This document shows positions 45,262 through 56,520 of a stretch of 64,000 nucleotides of DNA, in pieces. The notes under the pieces are model-generated. The model was given only the letters and a program-made list of their open reading frames with translations. It had not been told where the DNA came from and did no database searches. The translations under genes and the position numbers were made by a program. The DNA comes from Rheum nobile (Eukaryota; Streptophyta; Magnoliopsida; Caryophyllales; Polygonaceae). How positions within the stretch are numbered: the first letter of the stretch is position 1; the number at the start of each line of letters is the position of its first letter. Location: assembly GCA_027886185.1 (NCBI GenBank), contig WOAB01000884.1, positions 124,001 to 188,000 on the forward strand, given 5' to 3'.

Positions 45262-46520
45262 TTGGTATGAACCTATATCATATCATGATCATCTCACAAT
45301 CCAAATGTCATTGAGTGAATTTGGCAGATTATAAAATGATGACGAATTTTAAACAGAAACAATACAAACATAGTGAAACAAGGGAATTCATATGGATTAG
45401 GACACTATTGGTAAACCAAACCTAATAGACAACATAATGATATGTGCACAATTACACATGTTTAAGTAATTGGAGATCTAATTCATCATCAATTCATAAG
45501 TTACACCATTACTGAATTTAATGTTGTGTTGTGGAATCAAAATTCAATTGTTTTGATGGTCACAGCACTATGAATGAATTGTGTAATAAAACATGAAAAT
45601 GCTATATTACCTGGGAAATAACAAGAATGTTGCAATAGGTGTATAATTCATTGTCAGATAATGTACCAAAAGAACCCTATAAAGACAAATTCAATTGCCA
45701 CTTTTGGGGGAACAACTACTTAAGTGGTTATAGTACTATATTCAACCCATTCAGTCTACTTGGAAAACTGGACTTCATTGTCTATAGTTAACAAACTCAA
45801 GAAGACAATCGATGATGGATACAAAGGCCAACGAAAGAAACATAAATAAAAAAAAAGGAAAGGCAATTGTTAACAGTATGCTATAAAAAAATGGAAAGGC
45901 AATTTACGAAAACTTACGATGATTTAGAAACTATCCTAGTTGCCGTTTCCTTCTTTTGAAGAAAAAAAAAATCCTAGTGTGAAATTTACCCTCTTCCATA
46001 TATATAGTAGTAATGGAAAGAGGATGACAGTTTAAAAGGTGGTTAGCAATGTAACCAACCAGTAGTGGTTGAACGGTTTACACTACAATTTTGTTTGGTT
46101 TAATCGTAAAGGCCCTAACCTTTATCAGGCTTCTTTGGGCCCATCGTCTGCATCACACCCGATGAGACTTCGACTATCACATAACTTTTCCCCACAGAGT
46201 GCTTTAACACTCAATTAAAATCAAGACAAAATTAACTTCATGAATTTTAATCTAGGTCATGCAAGCCTCCTATTTTGATATCTAATTCAAGAAAGTCTTA
46301 TTATTACTTGCAAGGACACATATTGACAAATAAATTGTTTCCAACTATCTACTTCTTCGCGGAAAAGAAAAACAAACGTGTTAAAATTTTATATGGATGT
46401 ACAACTCAAATTTCAGTAGCAAATATATGTTCTTCATAAAGACATTGTTCCATAACCTATAATATTGACTTGAACCAGCTATAATATTAAACATATTAAA
46501 CAAAAAATATGAAATGTTAC
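45262..46520 (-). other. Upstream flank of copy B, no gene
   Basis: It holds the second copy of the shared upstream block (45760-46085). Otherwise AT-rich with no gene. TTTGGGCCCATCG at 46135 recalls TTGGGCC-type promoter boxes but has no clear gene to serve. Confidence 0.4.
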
Positions 46521-46640
46521 CTTTGAGACTTCCACTACAAGCACAAGGGACCTTAAATTTCTCAGCGAGGTCGTCCTCTTGAAAAATTGGACACTTCACT
46601 GTCTAAATCAATAGCTCGTCTTCACCCAACACTTGATTCT
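46521..46640 (-). pseudogene. RINGv (RING-CH) zinc-finger exon relic
   Basis: The minus strand reads VLGEDELLI, a stop, then KCPIFQEDDLAEKFKVPCAC and SGSLKG before a GT donor. This matches the first half of plant RINGv E3-ligase domains (CRICQEED...VPCACSGSLK), but the second metal-binding Cys (C-R-I-C) is Phe and a stop precedes it. The following exon with the rest of the finger is not found nearby. Confidence 0.5.
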
Positions 46641-47399
46641 CTTTCTCATTCAATCGATGTAGGATGACAATTAGGGTTTGCAGATGTGAAAAAGTAAGGT
46701 TTAAAAGGGAGGTATCCATCGGCGATTTGATGGAATTCTCTGATGTTTGGATTTCTAGAATCAGTTTCACGATTTACAAAGTTTCTAGCCTTCTAGGTAG
46801 GTCTGCGCATTTTTTGCAGGTATACGAAGAGATGGAGGTGCAAAGCGTATTGTTGACTTAATTAAAACATAGGTTGTTTCGGGAGTAATATTCGTAAAAA
46901 TCACAATAATTATTTTTCCTTGTACATAACATACTTTTTGGGAAACGGATAACAACCGTAATGTTGATTAATTAAGGACATTAGATATTAATTGTGCAAT
47001 TTTATAAACTACGCGTGATGTTAATCCTCTCATTTTGAACTTCATGAAAATAGTGATGGTTTCCCTTGTTTATATTTTCTTGATGTTGGTTAATATGTTA
47101 CAATAATGTATGACTTTATTATTCACAATGCATGCTTCTATTGTTTTTTTCCTTTATTAATAAGTAAAAAGAAAACCAAGTAACACTGCTTTTTGTTATA
47201 ACTTTTTCCCCTTTCTGATACAAGCTAAATACTAAGACCCTTCCAAAAACGAAGGCAATCCTAAATCATTGCAGTTGATGATCTTTCTACACATTAGCAA
47301 TACGTGAACCTGTAATTATATATAAAAAAATTAAAGCTATTTATCAGATATGTATAGTACAATCTAATGATCTCATTTAAGACAAAATAAAATTAGGAC
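46641..47399. other. Intergenic, no gene
   Basis: AT-rich; a 65-codon plus-strand frame at 46664 has no domain. Probably flank of the RINGv relic. Confidence 0.4.
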
Positions 47400-47830
47400 T
47401 TAGTAAAAGAGTGTTTTGTCTCAACCCTGGAATTATCTTCGAAACGATTCCGGTGGTGTCGAATTTTTTAGAGTCCATGAAATGCTGGTACTCGATGCTC
47501 GGATTTTCAAAGCGAAACAACTTTTCAGGGTCTCGGGTGTAGTAGTCGCTCCTATCCGAAACTCCAAACAAGTTCTCATGCTTCAAAATGGACAACAATA
47601 TGTTCATCAAAAACGTAAATCAATTCGACAGATTGTGTGGATTGGATGTTGGATTCAGGACTTACAAACGATGGCACGACATGTATGATCTATTCTCGCA
47701 TGTGACCGCATACCTTGCAAATAATACCAATCTCCTCATCCAAAAGCAAATAATGCTCCCCTTGGTTGCAAAGTTATTTTTTGAATTACCCATCCTACCT
47801 TATCGTGATATATGGTTGTGCATGACGCAA
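47400..47830 (-). pseudogene. SNF2-family (CLASSY-like) gene relic
   Basis: One minus-strand frame reads NQGEHYLLLDEEIGIICKVC, GHMRE, stop, IIHVVPSFVSPES. This resembles the segment before the helicase core in plant CLSY proteins (LDEEIG..C..CG, then an EI..I.P region). A second frame ends FDTTGIVSKIIPGL, like the W.IIPG motif that precedes the SNF2 core. The two parts are in different frames and no helicase motifs follow. CLSY proteins recruit Pol IV for RNA-directed DNA methylation. The identification rests on short motifs. Confidence 0.45.
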
Positions 47831-48819
47831 TGTCTGATCCAACTCCCGACCATCTTCAAATCCAAGACTGTCCAAGGTAGAAATGGTAACTCATTTTGAA
47901 CTACTCAAAGGGGTGCAGATTGGTGGTCTAATATCATTTCGCTCCAAGATCTTTAAGTTCTTCTGCGCATCTTATTTCTTCCCAATTTGTGACACCAAAT
48001 TGGATAGTGAAATATTCTAGAGATGACTTGATTCCTTGTTGCTTATGTTTTTGGGTGAGGACTCTTTTTGAGCTACTAAGATCTTCAAACAATGTTGAGA
48101 AAACAAATACTGGACTATGATGTGCCACCTCATTTTCTACTTTGAGTAGAAATCCCTGAAAAATGTGAGCACATAAAAGTAAGTAATGTGAAATTTGTAG
48201 AACAACCAGATTTGTGAAAGTACATTTTATCTAGAAGATAGTGGAGAAATGTTTTGCAAATCTACAATTTAATCGATAATATAATGAATGTATAAGAATA
48301 AATAAAAACCATAAGGTGGATTTTACTTACCTGTAAAAATTCATGGTATTGTTTTGTTTCACTCGCTTAAATTGAAATGATTTTCTCTGCATGATAAGAC
48401 TCCTTCGAATTTAGTAAGCAATGTATGTATGTGACTACTTCAGATCATACGTACATATAAATACTGGATTTTGGTTTAACTCTTGGTGAGTCCATTGGGC
48501 CCAAAAAAAGGCCCACTCAGATGGTGTTCTCAAAACAAGCTTGGTAGCTGTTTAGCCAAAAAAGAAAAGAAAAAATTACAGTTTGTCAATCGTTTTAAAT
48601 GAATAATACAATTTAATTGCTCTGCAGAGAACGTTGGGAAAGACAAGCATGCACAATAGTTGTTTTTTTTAACAAAGTTTTTTAGCCAACTTTTCAACTC
48701 TCTCTCTCTGCCACATCATCTAAAAAATTCTTTTACTTGTTTCCATACTCATAATATTTCAATCCAAAAATTTTCACTTTATAAATTTTATGAAAAACAT
48801 ATATAAATGGGTGTCTATG
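47831..48819. other. Flank with possible further relic exon
   Basis: A minus-strand frame at 47934-48128 (FVFSTLFEDLSSSKRVLTQK, then FGVTNWEEIRCAEELKDLGA) looks protein-like and may be an upstream exon of the same relic, but I cannot name it. 48130-48819 holds no gene. Confidence 0.35.
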
Positions 48820-49668
48820 TGATAGCTCCATGATCCCCTCGATGACGGCGACGGACAAAGAGGAAGCAATGAAGGTGCGTTCGAATGGCCCGGTAAAAAG
48901 AGCTCGCGCAAGGGCAATGGAGCGAGCAACACAATCATTAGTCTTGCGGGCGCAAGCAAGTGACGCGGGTTCATCTAGTCCTAAATGGGTCCTCCTCTTG
49001 ACCTATGAAGGATTAGGTGAGGTTCTGCCTTAGCCGATCCCGCCAAGAAGACGAAGACGACGAGATCGCGGAAGCAGCCAAGAACTCGACCCAGAACTCG
49101 ACCGAGTTATTGCTCCAGCCAAGAACTCGACCCAGAACTCGACCGAGTTCTGGACCGAGTTGTTGCTCCAGATAAGAATTCAACCCAAAACTCGACTGAG
49201 TTCTGGACCAAGTTTTGGTTCCAAATCGGAACTCGGCCAAGAACTCGACCGAGTTCCTGACCGAGTCTGCGATCTCAATTTTTCGTCGTTTTGCTGAATA
49301 ATTTATTATTATATTTTTCATTATTTCTTTTGTCGCTATTTAAACCCAGAAACCCTAGTTTGTAATTTTTACGTTGCATTTGAGTAGTAAAGTTGAGTAC
49401 GCTCTTTCCCTTGAGTTCCAACGTCAACTCTTCGATGCCACGGATCGTCTATCCCGTAGCTTGTCGCTTCAAGCAATTGTTCATCGTCTCTTCGGTGTTT
49501 GTGATCATCTCTTTGATCCTTTCGTTCATCACTTTGAACGCGTTTGAGGGTTATCTCTTTAGCCCTAGAAAGCCATCACTTTGGCTACGAAAGAGAAGGA
49601 TTCGACTACAAGCTTGAGGAACCAAAGATCCTGCGTTGCAGACAACACTTCGGGGGTTGTTTGCATCA
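48820..49668 (+). repeat. Element D 5' LTR
   Basis: 849 bp. It begins with the same coding-derived sequence as the 3' LTR (GPVKRARARAMERATQS in frame). A palindrome array lies at 49083-49265. A possible TATA-like CTATTTAAAC is at ~49337. It ends TTGCATCA. Confidence 0.8.
49083..49265. repeat. Palindrome array AACTCG-AC-CGAGTT (5' LTR of D)
   Basis: Repeated AACTCGACCGAGTT units, for example at 49095-49108 and 49136-49149. The second extends to arms CCAGAACTCG and CGAGTTCTGG around AC. The 3' LTR has the longer version at 51800-52015. Confidence 0.8.
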
Positions 49669-49670
49669 AC

Positions 49671-49683
49671 TGGTATCAAGCCT
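49671..49683 (+). promoter_or_regulatory. Element D primer-binding site, damaged
   Basis: TGGTATCAAGCC lies 2 nt after the 5' LTR. It equals the tRNA-Met site TGGTATCAGAGCC minus one G. Confidence 0.6.
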
Positions 49684-50481
49684 ATACAAGCTAAGTTTGT
49701 TCTTCTCTCTTATTGTGATTCTTTGAAATTTTCCGCTCGCAAACCCTATAAATTTTTTTCTCACCACCGTTCCACCACCACCGTCCGCCGCCAACACCCC
49801 CTTCCGCCACCCTCTCCCTCACGGCTGTGCAACCCTAATTTTCTTAGGTTTTGGTTACTTTTCCAACATCCCTAAACCTTATCCTCTAGCAAATCTTGTT
49901 TCCTTAATTGCATATTTGATTTCCTTGTTTCTTGTTGCTTAAGTTTTGCTTCATCTTTGGATTAATTGCTAGTTTAGTTGTTAGATTTCAGTCACCAATA
50001 GTTGCTTTGTCTCTTCTTTCTTCTCCTACACTTGCTTGTGTGGTTCTTTCTTGCTTGATTCGCTATCATATAAAAAAAAGACAGTGTGACCGTATAAACA
50101 AAAACAACCATACTATTCTCACCTTCCATCAAACAAAACAAAAGGTTTGGGAAGACGGAAACCTCAAACACAAAAGAAACAATCGAAAAGGCAGAGAACG
50201 CAACATACGGTCATACTCCATCTTCTCTTCTTTCATGTCTCTACGCAACTCTCATTGAAAAGGGCAAAACTTTCAACTCTCTTGTGATTAATTCTGAGAA
50301 ACTTGTTTTGATCTGCTTGCACTTGGAAATTTGTGTGTTGTTTGGGACGTGATTTGCTAGTTCTTGCTTTATTGCCTTCCGTTCAAGCCTCTCCCTCCTC
50401 ACGAGCAACCAAAATTAGTACGCCCAGCGGAAAATTTCTTGGTTCACTTTTGAGACAAGGACTTGGCTTGGACTTGTTCTT
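49684..50481 (+). other. Element D leader, no gene
   Basis: About 800 bp with Pro/Thr-coding low-complexity (CCACCACCACCG) near 49780 and short frames only. Confidence 0.45.
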
Positions 50482-51747
50482 TTGCTTGGTGCAACTTACT
50501 TCTTGTGTCGTATGCTTCGTATAGGTACTATGGAGTTTCCTACGACATGCTACTTTCCTTCTACGGGCAACCATAGCCCCAGACACATGGACTCCGCCTA
50601 TGAGCAAATTGACGCTCAAGACTGCAAACTCGTCGAGCAGGCTGCCGAGATCGCGCACCTTCATCGGACCATAAGTGACATGAACTCTATGGGCCACCGC
50701 AGCCCCCAACACATGGCCTCCGTCTGTGCGCGAATTGACCAACTTCAAGCTTCGCATGCCGCGCTGGCTGCCAAGCTTGCGCAATGTCGTCTGGCCATGA
50801 GTGACTTCAAGGTGACCATGGCTGACCCAATGTCGAACACCTTCGGCTACGAGTCTTTTAACGAGGACACCTATAAAGTCGGCCCGGTATTTGACACCTA
50901 CGACGATGAGGAGGAGGAGATGGACGAATACATATGCATCTCTATGGACGAGCAAGACAGTGTGCCTATTGGCTTGGTTCCACGCAGTGTTCTTACCGCC
51001 AACGAAGATGGTGGGAGTTACCGCAACATCATCAATACAAAGGTGGTCCAGTACTTCACATTTGAGACGCCCCCACAACCCGACATTCACGACAACTGCA
51101 AGAACCGGCTGCCCTTAGCCCGGTCCCGGGATGTCTCTCCAATAATTCAGGGACGTCTTCCTTGCTTTTTACTTGTTCCTTATGCGTGTCTCTTACATGT
51201 TAAGGCTTTGGTTGATTTACCCCCTACGGTGTCTACTCTTTTGCAGGAACGCAACGCAAGCCGGCATACCATGGAGTTTGGGCCCAGAGGCTTGGTATGG
51301 CTGCACTTGCGTCGCGATCTCTTTCCATTCAAGCAACGCCAAAAGATGGATGCTAGAGGTGATGGTCCATTTCTGGTGCTACAAAGCCTTGGTGCCGACG
51401 CCTACCGCTTGAATTTACCCGATGACTATGGTGCACCTCCTACGTTCCACATCGATGTTCTTTCTCCTTCTACGCCTCCTGCTTTTGACGACAAGGACAA
51501 AGCAGGGATGCTTCGAAGCCAAGAAGGGGAGATTGATAGCTCCATGATCCCCTCGATGACGGCGACGGACAAAGAGGAAGCAATGAAGGTGCGTTCGAAT
51601 GGCCCGGTAACAAGAGCTCGCGCAAGGGCAATGGAGCGAGCAACACAATCATTAGTCTTGCGGGCGCAAGCAAGTGAAGCGGGTTCATCTAGTCCTAAAT
51701 GGGTCCTCCTCTTGACGTATGAAGGATTAGGTGAGGTTCCGCCTTAG
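50482..51747 (+). CDS. Element D ORF: coiled coil, acidic linker, integrase C-terminus, LTR-encoded tail
   Basis: 421 codons without a stop. Residues ~17-120 hold two related helical segments (SPRHMDSAYEQIDAQDCKLV and SPQHMASVCARIDQLQASHA). An acidic run follows (FDTYDDEEEEMDEYICISMD). Residues ~270-330 match the C-terminal domain of chromoviral integrases (GLVWLHLRRDLFPFKQRQKM, RGDGPFLVL, NLPDDYG). The last ~71 residues lie in the 3' LTR and contain GPVTRARARAMERATQS, the usual GP.TRARA tail of such polyproteins. The start could be 50482, 50515 or 50530 (MEFPTTCYF). The N-terminal half is not standard gag. Antisense frame 50383-51090 is a shadow. Confidence 0.6.
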   Translation: MLGATYFLCRMLRIGTMEFPTTCYFPSTGNHSPRHMDSAYEQIDAQDCKLVEQAAEIAHLHRTISDMNSMGHRSPQHMASVCARIDQLQASHAALAAKLAQCRLAMSDFKVTMADPMSNTFGYESFNEDTYKVGPVFDTYDDEEEEMDEYICISMDEQDSVPIGLVPRSVLTANEDGGSYRNIINTKVVQYFTFETPPQPDIHDNCKNRLPLARSRDVSPIIQGRLPCFLLVPYACLLHVKALVDLPPTVSTLLQERNASRHTMEFGPRGLVWLHLRRDLFPFKQRQKMDARGDGPFLVLQSLGADAYRLNLPDDYGAPPTFHIDVLSPSTPPAFDDKDKAGMLRSQEGEIDSSMIPSMTATDKEEAMKVRSNGPVTRARARAMERATQSLVLRAQASEAGSSSPKWVLLLTYEGLGEVPP

Positions 51748-52416
51748 CCGATCCCGCCAAGAAGACGAAGACGACGAGATCGCGGAAGCAGAACGAAGCA
51801 GCCAAGAACTCGACCCAGAATTCGACCGAGTTCTGGACCGAGTTATTGCTCCAGCCAAGAACTCGACCCAGAACTCGGTCGAGTTCTGGACCGAGTTGTT
51901 GCTCCAGATAAGAATTCGACCCAGAATTCAACCGAGTTTTGGACCGAGTTCTGGTTCCAGATCGGAACTCGGCCAAGAACTTGACCGAGTTCCTGACCGA
52001 GTTCCTGCCCGTGTCAGCGATCTCAATTTTTCGTCGTTTTGCTGAACAATTTATTATTATATTTTTCATTATTTCTTTTGTTGCTATTTAAACCCAGAAA
52101 CCCTAGTTTGTAATTTTTACGTTGAATTTGAGTAGTAAAGTTGAATACGCTCCTTCCTTTGAGTTCCAACGTCAACTCTTCGATCCCACGGATCGTCTAT
52201 CCCGTAGCTCGTCGCTTCGAGCAATTGTTCATCGTCTCTTTGGTGTTTGTGATCATATCTTTGATCCTTTCGTTCATCACTTTGAACGCGTTTGAGGGTT
52301 ATCTCTTTAGCCCTAGAAAGCCATCACTTTGGCTACGGAAGAGAAGGATTCGACTACAAGCTTTAGGAACCAAAGATCATGCGTTGCAGACAACACTTCG
52401 GGGGTTGTTCGCATCA
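51534..52416 (+). repeat. Element D 3' LTR
   Basis: 883 bp after the purine tract AAGAAGGGGAGAT. It differs from the 5' LTR by point changes and a longer palindrome array (51800-52015). The right end GCATCA is followed by ACTTA and composite F. Confidence 0.8.
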
Positions 52417-52565
52417 ACTTATGATGAGAGTGGATCCCACGATCCGAAAGGACCAAGCCTCAGGCCGTAAACCACATGGACCCGTGGGCTGTCAACCCCC
52501 GACTAGCCCAGGCGGGGTCACCCCTGGCATAGCCGGCGGGCCTAGCCCACACTCAACAGGCCTAC

Positions 52566-52640
52566 AACCCAATTGGTTAACAAGTGGTGAAATTGCCACT
52601 TGTTAAAGGGAGGTTGTGGGTTCGAATCCCACCTCCAACA
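52566..52640 (+). repeat. tRNA-like Pol III core, F unit 1
   Basis: A-box-like CCAATTGGTTAAC and a perfect B box GGTTCGAATCC (52619-52629) inside a T-arm stem (GTGGGTTCGAATCCCAC). The anticodon arm is replaced by a 9-bp hairpin (AACAAGTGG / CCACTTGTT). It is not a working tRNA gene. Confidence 0.7.
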
Positions 52641-52734
52641 ACCTACAGGCTAACACCCTGGGAATGGGTTGGGGTGTGTGGGCTGCACTTTTATGATGAG
52701 AGTGGACCCCACGATCCGAAAGGACCAGGCCTCA

Positions 52735-55046
52735 TGTAATACCCCTCATTTTTAGTAAGGGTATTTGGGTAATTTCCCAACCCTCGTCGATTATTCGGGA
52801 CGCGTTTGGCGAAGTTTGGAATTTCTATAATGCGTATAATCTCTGTAATAATTCCCTGAGCATTATAATATACATTCGATGTATTTTCGCGGCTTAAAAT
52901 ATTTGTTGGATACAAATATTTATTATTTCGGGATTTTATCACGTGTTTAATCTTTTCCCTGAAGCATAGGACGCGAACTGGCATTTTCCGCGACCGCGGA
53001 AGATTTCCGCGATCGCGGAAAACGATCCATCGTCGTCTTCAATGGCTTCGCCGGTTGAGCTGGCCGTCGATTCGCCGAGGAAGGAAGCTGGGGCGGTTCG
53101 TCTGGCCGGGAGTTGAAGCTCGTTGGGGGCTATAAAAGGAGAGGCTTGGAGGGAGGATTGTGCATCCAAAATCCGATCTCTATCTCTCTCTCGTGCTCTC
53201 GTTTTGCTTTGCCGGAATTCTCGTCGTCGTCGGAGGCTCGCCGGTGGTTCTCTTGGCTCGATTGGTGGTGCGTTGGAAGCGTCGTGGTGCTGGTCGTCGA
53301 AGCCCTCTCGTTCGGAGCCGTTTCGTCGTCATTGCCGGTGAGATTTGGTTCGATTAGGGTTCGTCGGATTCATGTCCGCGACCACGGACATGAACATCCG
53401 CGACCGCGGTGGTGCCCAGACATCCGCGACCACGAAATCCAAGCCGCGACCGCGGTTTGCCTTAGCAAACGTGATCGTGGCCTTGGACGATCCGGTCACG
53501 GATGGGACCCTCGATTCTTTCATTTCTGTTCGTTTCCTTAGATTCGTATTATTACTTATCGAATCTAACCCAGGGTTTCGTTGTGGGTTTGTTGTCGTCG
53601 TAGGAATCTGTAATCCGATTCCGTTTCCAGTTTCCGGACCGAGAAACCCTACATCGTTCGTTCGTCTCGATTAAGGCAAGTGGCGGTTCGCTCTTGCTTA
53701 TCATTCCATGTTTCCGTTAATTATCAATTGTTTTTAATTGTTAATTAAATTGGGATGAATGTTGTTTTCGTTTGGGAACATATTTTATAAATGTATGATT
53801 AAAGTGTGACATTATGATAGGTTGTATATATTGCTAGAAACAACGCTATTATATCTGTTATTACCATGATGATATTGGTCTGGATTTTTGTGTGAACTTA
53901 TACATATGTAGTTAGAACGAGTATTCGTAGGAACGCTATGTACCTTGCGAGGTCTAGCCGTTTCTTTATAACCGTGGTGTATAGGATGTTCAGGCCCTAA
54001 CACCCTTTCCCCTGGTCATGACTATCCCCTATTCGAATATAGGGGAGGTGCACACAGCTGGTGCCAACAATCGGGATTTATTCCCAAGATATCTCTCGTA
54101 TCGAGATGATATATTTATATGATAAAAGCTTTAACGTAAATATGCGTTTTGGAATTTAAGAAGATAAGTGCGGTTATGCATATAATTAATATACCCTCGG
54201 GCGAGGAGTATAACGTGGAAATCGCCCGGACTTCGGTTAGAGTAAGTCTTCTTTCCAATCTGGATTCACATTGCGCGGTGAGGTTGGTCGTTGACCCAAA
54301 TGATCAAGTCATTTTTAAACGCTTGTATGAAAACTATAACGTTCCCAAACATTTGTCATACTTTCCCATAAGACTCAATCTTTTGGAGTCTTCTCTTCAT
54401 ACATTTCCCATAAGACTCAATTCCTTTGGAGTCTTCTTTTCAGTGCATGTCTAAACTTTAAGTCATTCCGTGAAAGTTCCGTGTTATGTATCGTTCATTC
54501 GGTTGTTATTTGAGGGACAATGATAGTAAACGGTTACGATCACTAGAACCATTTCGTTTTCACCCTTGCATAGTCTTTCATTAGACTAACCAACCGGGTT
54601 GTATTCCTTGCATGGTTGGCTGGTGTCATCCGTCCTATACGGCACATCAGTGGTTGGTCCCCGAAGACTCGAAGTAACCAATTGAAGAAGAGGCTTGCAG
54701 TTGCAGTTTTAACTGTCGGTATTTCAAGGTCGTTAAGTATTACCTTAATATGTATTTTTATAACCTAGTCATGTATTACGTTTATTCTTAAAGTCTTCCG
54801 CTGTGTAATTTAAAGTCTTCCGCTGTAATTTCACTCTGTTGTAAAATTGTCACTTCTCATTTTATGAGAAGTCTGTTAATAAAATGTTGAGTTTTATTTA
54901 AATATATCTTCCGCTGTTTAAACCCTTCGTTACTTAATATGTTTATTTAAGATTAATTATTCTGATTAAAGCCTATAGTGACATCAGACAGTAATGTCTG
55001 AGGTCACTGGCGTGTGGCACTACCGATGTAAGTCGGGGGTGTTACA
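52735..55046 (+). repeat. Element E 5' LTR
   Basis: 2312 bp. TATA box CTATAAAAGGA at 53130-53140. CCGCG-A(C/T)-CGCGG palindromes at 52986-53001 and 53005-53020, and a second cluster at 53376-53455 (some with CpG lost, CCGCGACCACGG). Twin hairpins AAGACTCAAT...GGAGTCTT lie at ~54370 and ~54412. CTTCTCATTTTATGAGAAG plus AATAAAA at ~54853-54885 could mark RNA 3'-end formation. Frames at 53113-53674 span the palindromes, occur in both LTRs, and are not called genes. Confidence 0.88.
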
Positions 55047-55050
55047 GTTA

Positions 55051-55062
55051 TGGTATCAGAGC
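55051..55062 (+). promoter_or_regulatory. Element E primer-binding site (tRNA-Met type)
   Basis: TGGTATCAGAGC lies 4 nt after the 5' LTR, in the same arrangement as element C. Confidence 0.85.
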
Positions 55063-55742
55063 AACGGTTTTAAAATTCTTGGCCTATTGTTAGGTTTGAG
55101 AATTTTTGAAAAATAATTTCAAAACTATTTTCAACCGATTTTTTATTTAAAATGAATTTCGAGAGTTTTAATGTTAAATTTAAAAGTTTTAATCATTTCT
55201 TGAAATTTAATTTAAACTAATGATTTAGCTATTTGAACTTCAAAAGCTATTCATAATTGGTTTATAAAATGTCGTATTATAAGCGATTAAACTAAGTTTA
55301 TGGTTGTAACTTTAAAAGTATGATTTGGGTCTTAGAAGAGTTTTGTGATAATCGTATCACTAGTTTGAGAAACTAATTGTATAAGTAATTATTTTGATAT
55401 AATTGTTGATAAGTATAAAGTATAAAGTTTGAAAGTATAAGGTTTTATAATAGGTGGTTTTCAAACTTTTGCAAGATTCAAGTTGTTACTTATTCCTTAG
55501 ATCCATTCATAGGAATATCGTTTCTCCTTAGGTTTAATGTCATTTAAAGGTTGACATTTCTCCTAGAGTTTCCACTTTCAAGTAGAGAAGAATGTCGTTT
55601 CTGCGGTTAATGGTGGTGGGCCAGTCAGACTGATATAAAGTTATTAGTTTGGACCCTTATAAATCGTATCATAACGTAATTGACTCAATGTCATGTACAA
55701 GTTGGAAAAGTTCTAAACTAACGTTATGGTTCATCAATAGAT
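55063..55742 (+). other. Element E leader, no gene
   Basis: AT-rich leader of about 680 bp with no long frame. Confidence 0.5.
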
Positions 55743-56520
55743 AATGGACACCCGATCCACCAACCAAGCAGCTAACGAAAGTCCTAGCAACGATTCTCGA
55801 ATTCGGCTGAGAAGTGCTACTCCACAAGGGGAAGATGCGGGATCTGGCTCACGTAATAATGACCCGACCCTGTGATAGGAAGTTCATCAGGGACAAGCGG
55901 ACCCCCAAGCTGCAAGGGGAGTTCCACCTCCTGCCCCGATCGTGCTAAATGCGGCGACCATTGAACAGATAGTGGGGCTAGTGGTCAAAGTATTAATGGC
56001 CCAGGTGATACCGTAAACCCAAGCGGCCCCCATACCTCAAGTCATAGCTAGTGTGGAGGCACATATCAAGGCAACAGGTGGGCAACAAAATCGCACGACT
56101 AGCTCGTTCAAGCGGCCGGCGTCGCCCACCAAGTTCGAGAAATCTGGTCGTACTAATACCAAGGCGACTCAGTCTGGCTTCGCCAAAGGCTCAGGCTAGA
56201 GTAACGGCGTGATTCAATGCCACAACTGTGGTAAAGCTGGGCACATGAGTCCTAGTTTCCAAACGGAGAAGAGGGTATGCTACAAATGTGGGAGGGACGG
56301 CCACATGAAGGCATACTGTAGGCAGAAGGGCCTAAAGCCAAAGCAGGCACACCAGGTCTCAAAAGTTGGCAGTGGACAGAACCCAAGGGAGGAAGTGTCT
56401 GCTCCGGAGCAATCTGTTGCTCGTATCAAAGGCAAGGCGCCTATGGAACCTTCAGGTCAAGAGCAACGACTCTTTATGATACGTCACCCCGACGGGAGGG
56501 AAGCCCTGTACGAGTGGTAG
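55743..56520 (+). pseudogene. gag: Element E gag, internally deleted
   Basis: The frame starts MDTRSTNQAANESP and runs through stops (near 55875, 56016 and 56198) into an open segment (56209-56520) with two CCHC-like knuckles: CHNCGKAGHMSPSF, whose last Cys is Phe, and CYKCGRDGHMKAYC, complete. The central gag core present in element C is missing between the N-terminus and the knuckles. It ends EALYEW then stop. Confidence 0.7.

Larger units (their letters stand above)
48820..52416 (+). mobile_element. Element D: internally deleted chromovirus (CRM-like) with one long ORF
   Basis: LTRs 48820-49668 and 51534-52416 (TGATAGC...GCATCA). The left target copy is CTATG (48815-48819); the right CTATG is at 61983-61987, displaced by composite F and its guests. 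The internal region is only ~1.9 kb: leader, then one ORF that retains an integrase C-terminus. Gag, protease, RT and RNase H are absent. The frame enters the 3' LTR, a feature known from CRM elements. It fits a non-autonomous derivative. Confidence 0.75.

Noticed and set aside
47416..47899. Plus-strand frames of 77-103 codons
   Set aside because: The opposite strand carries the CLASSY-like motifs; these are shadows.
50383..51090. 235-codon minus-strand frame
   Set aside because: Antisense to the element D ORF, which has recognisable integrase sequence in its frame.
52566..52640. Functional tRNA gene
   Set aside because: A and B boxes are present but the anticodon arm is replaced by a hairpin, there is no proper acceptor stem, and it lies in a repeat.
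53113..53674. Several 65-142-codon frames in element E LTR
   Set aside because: They overlap each other across palindromes, recur at 58586-59138 and lack domains.
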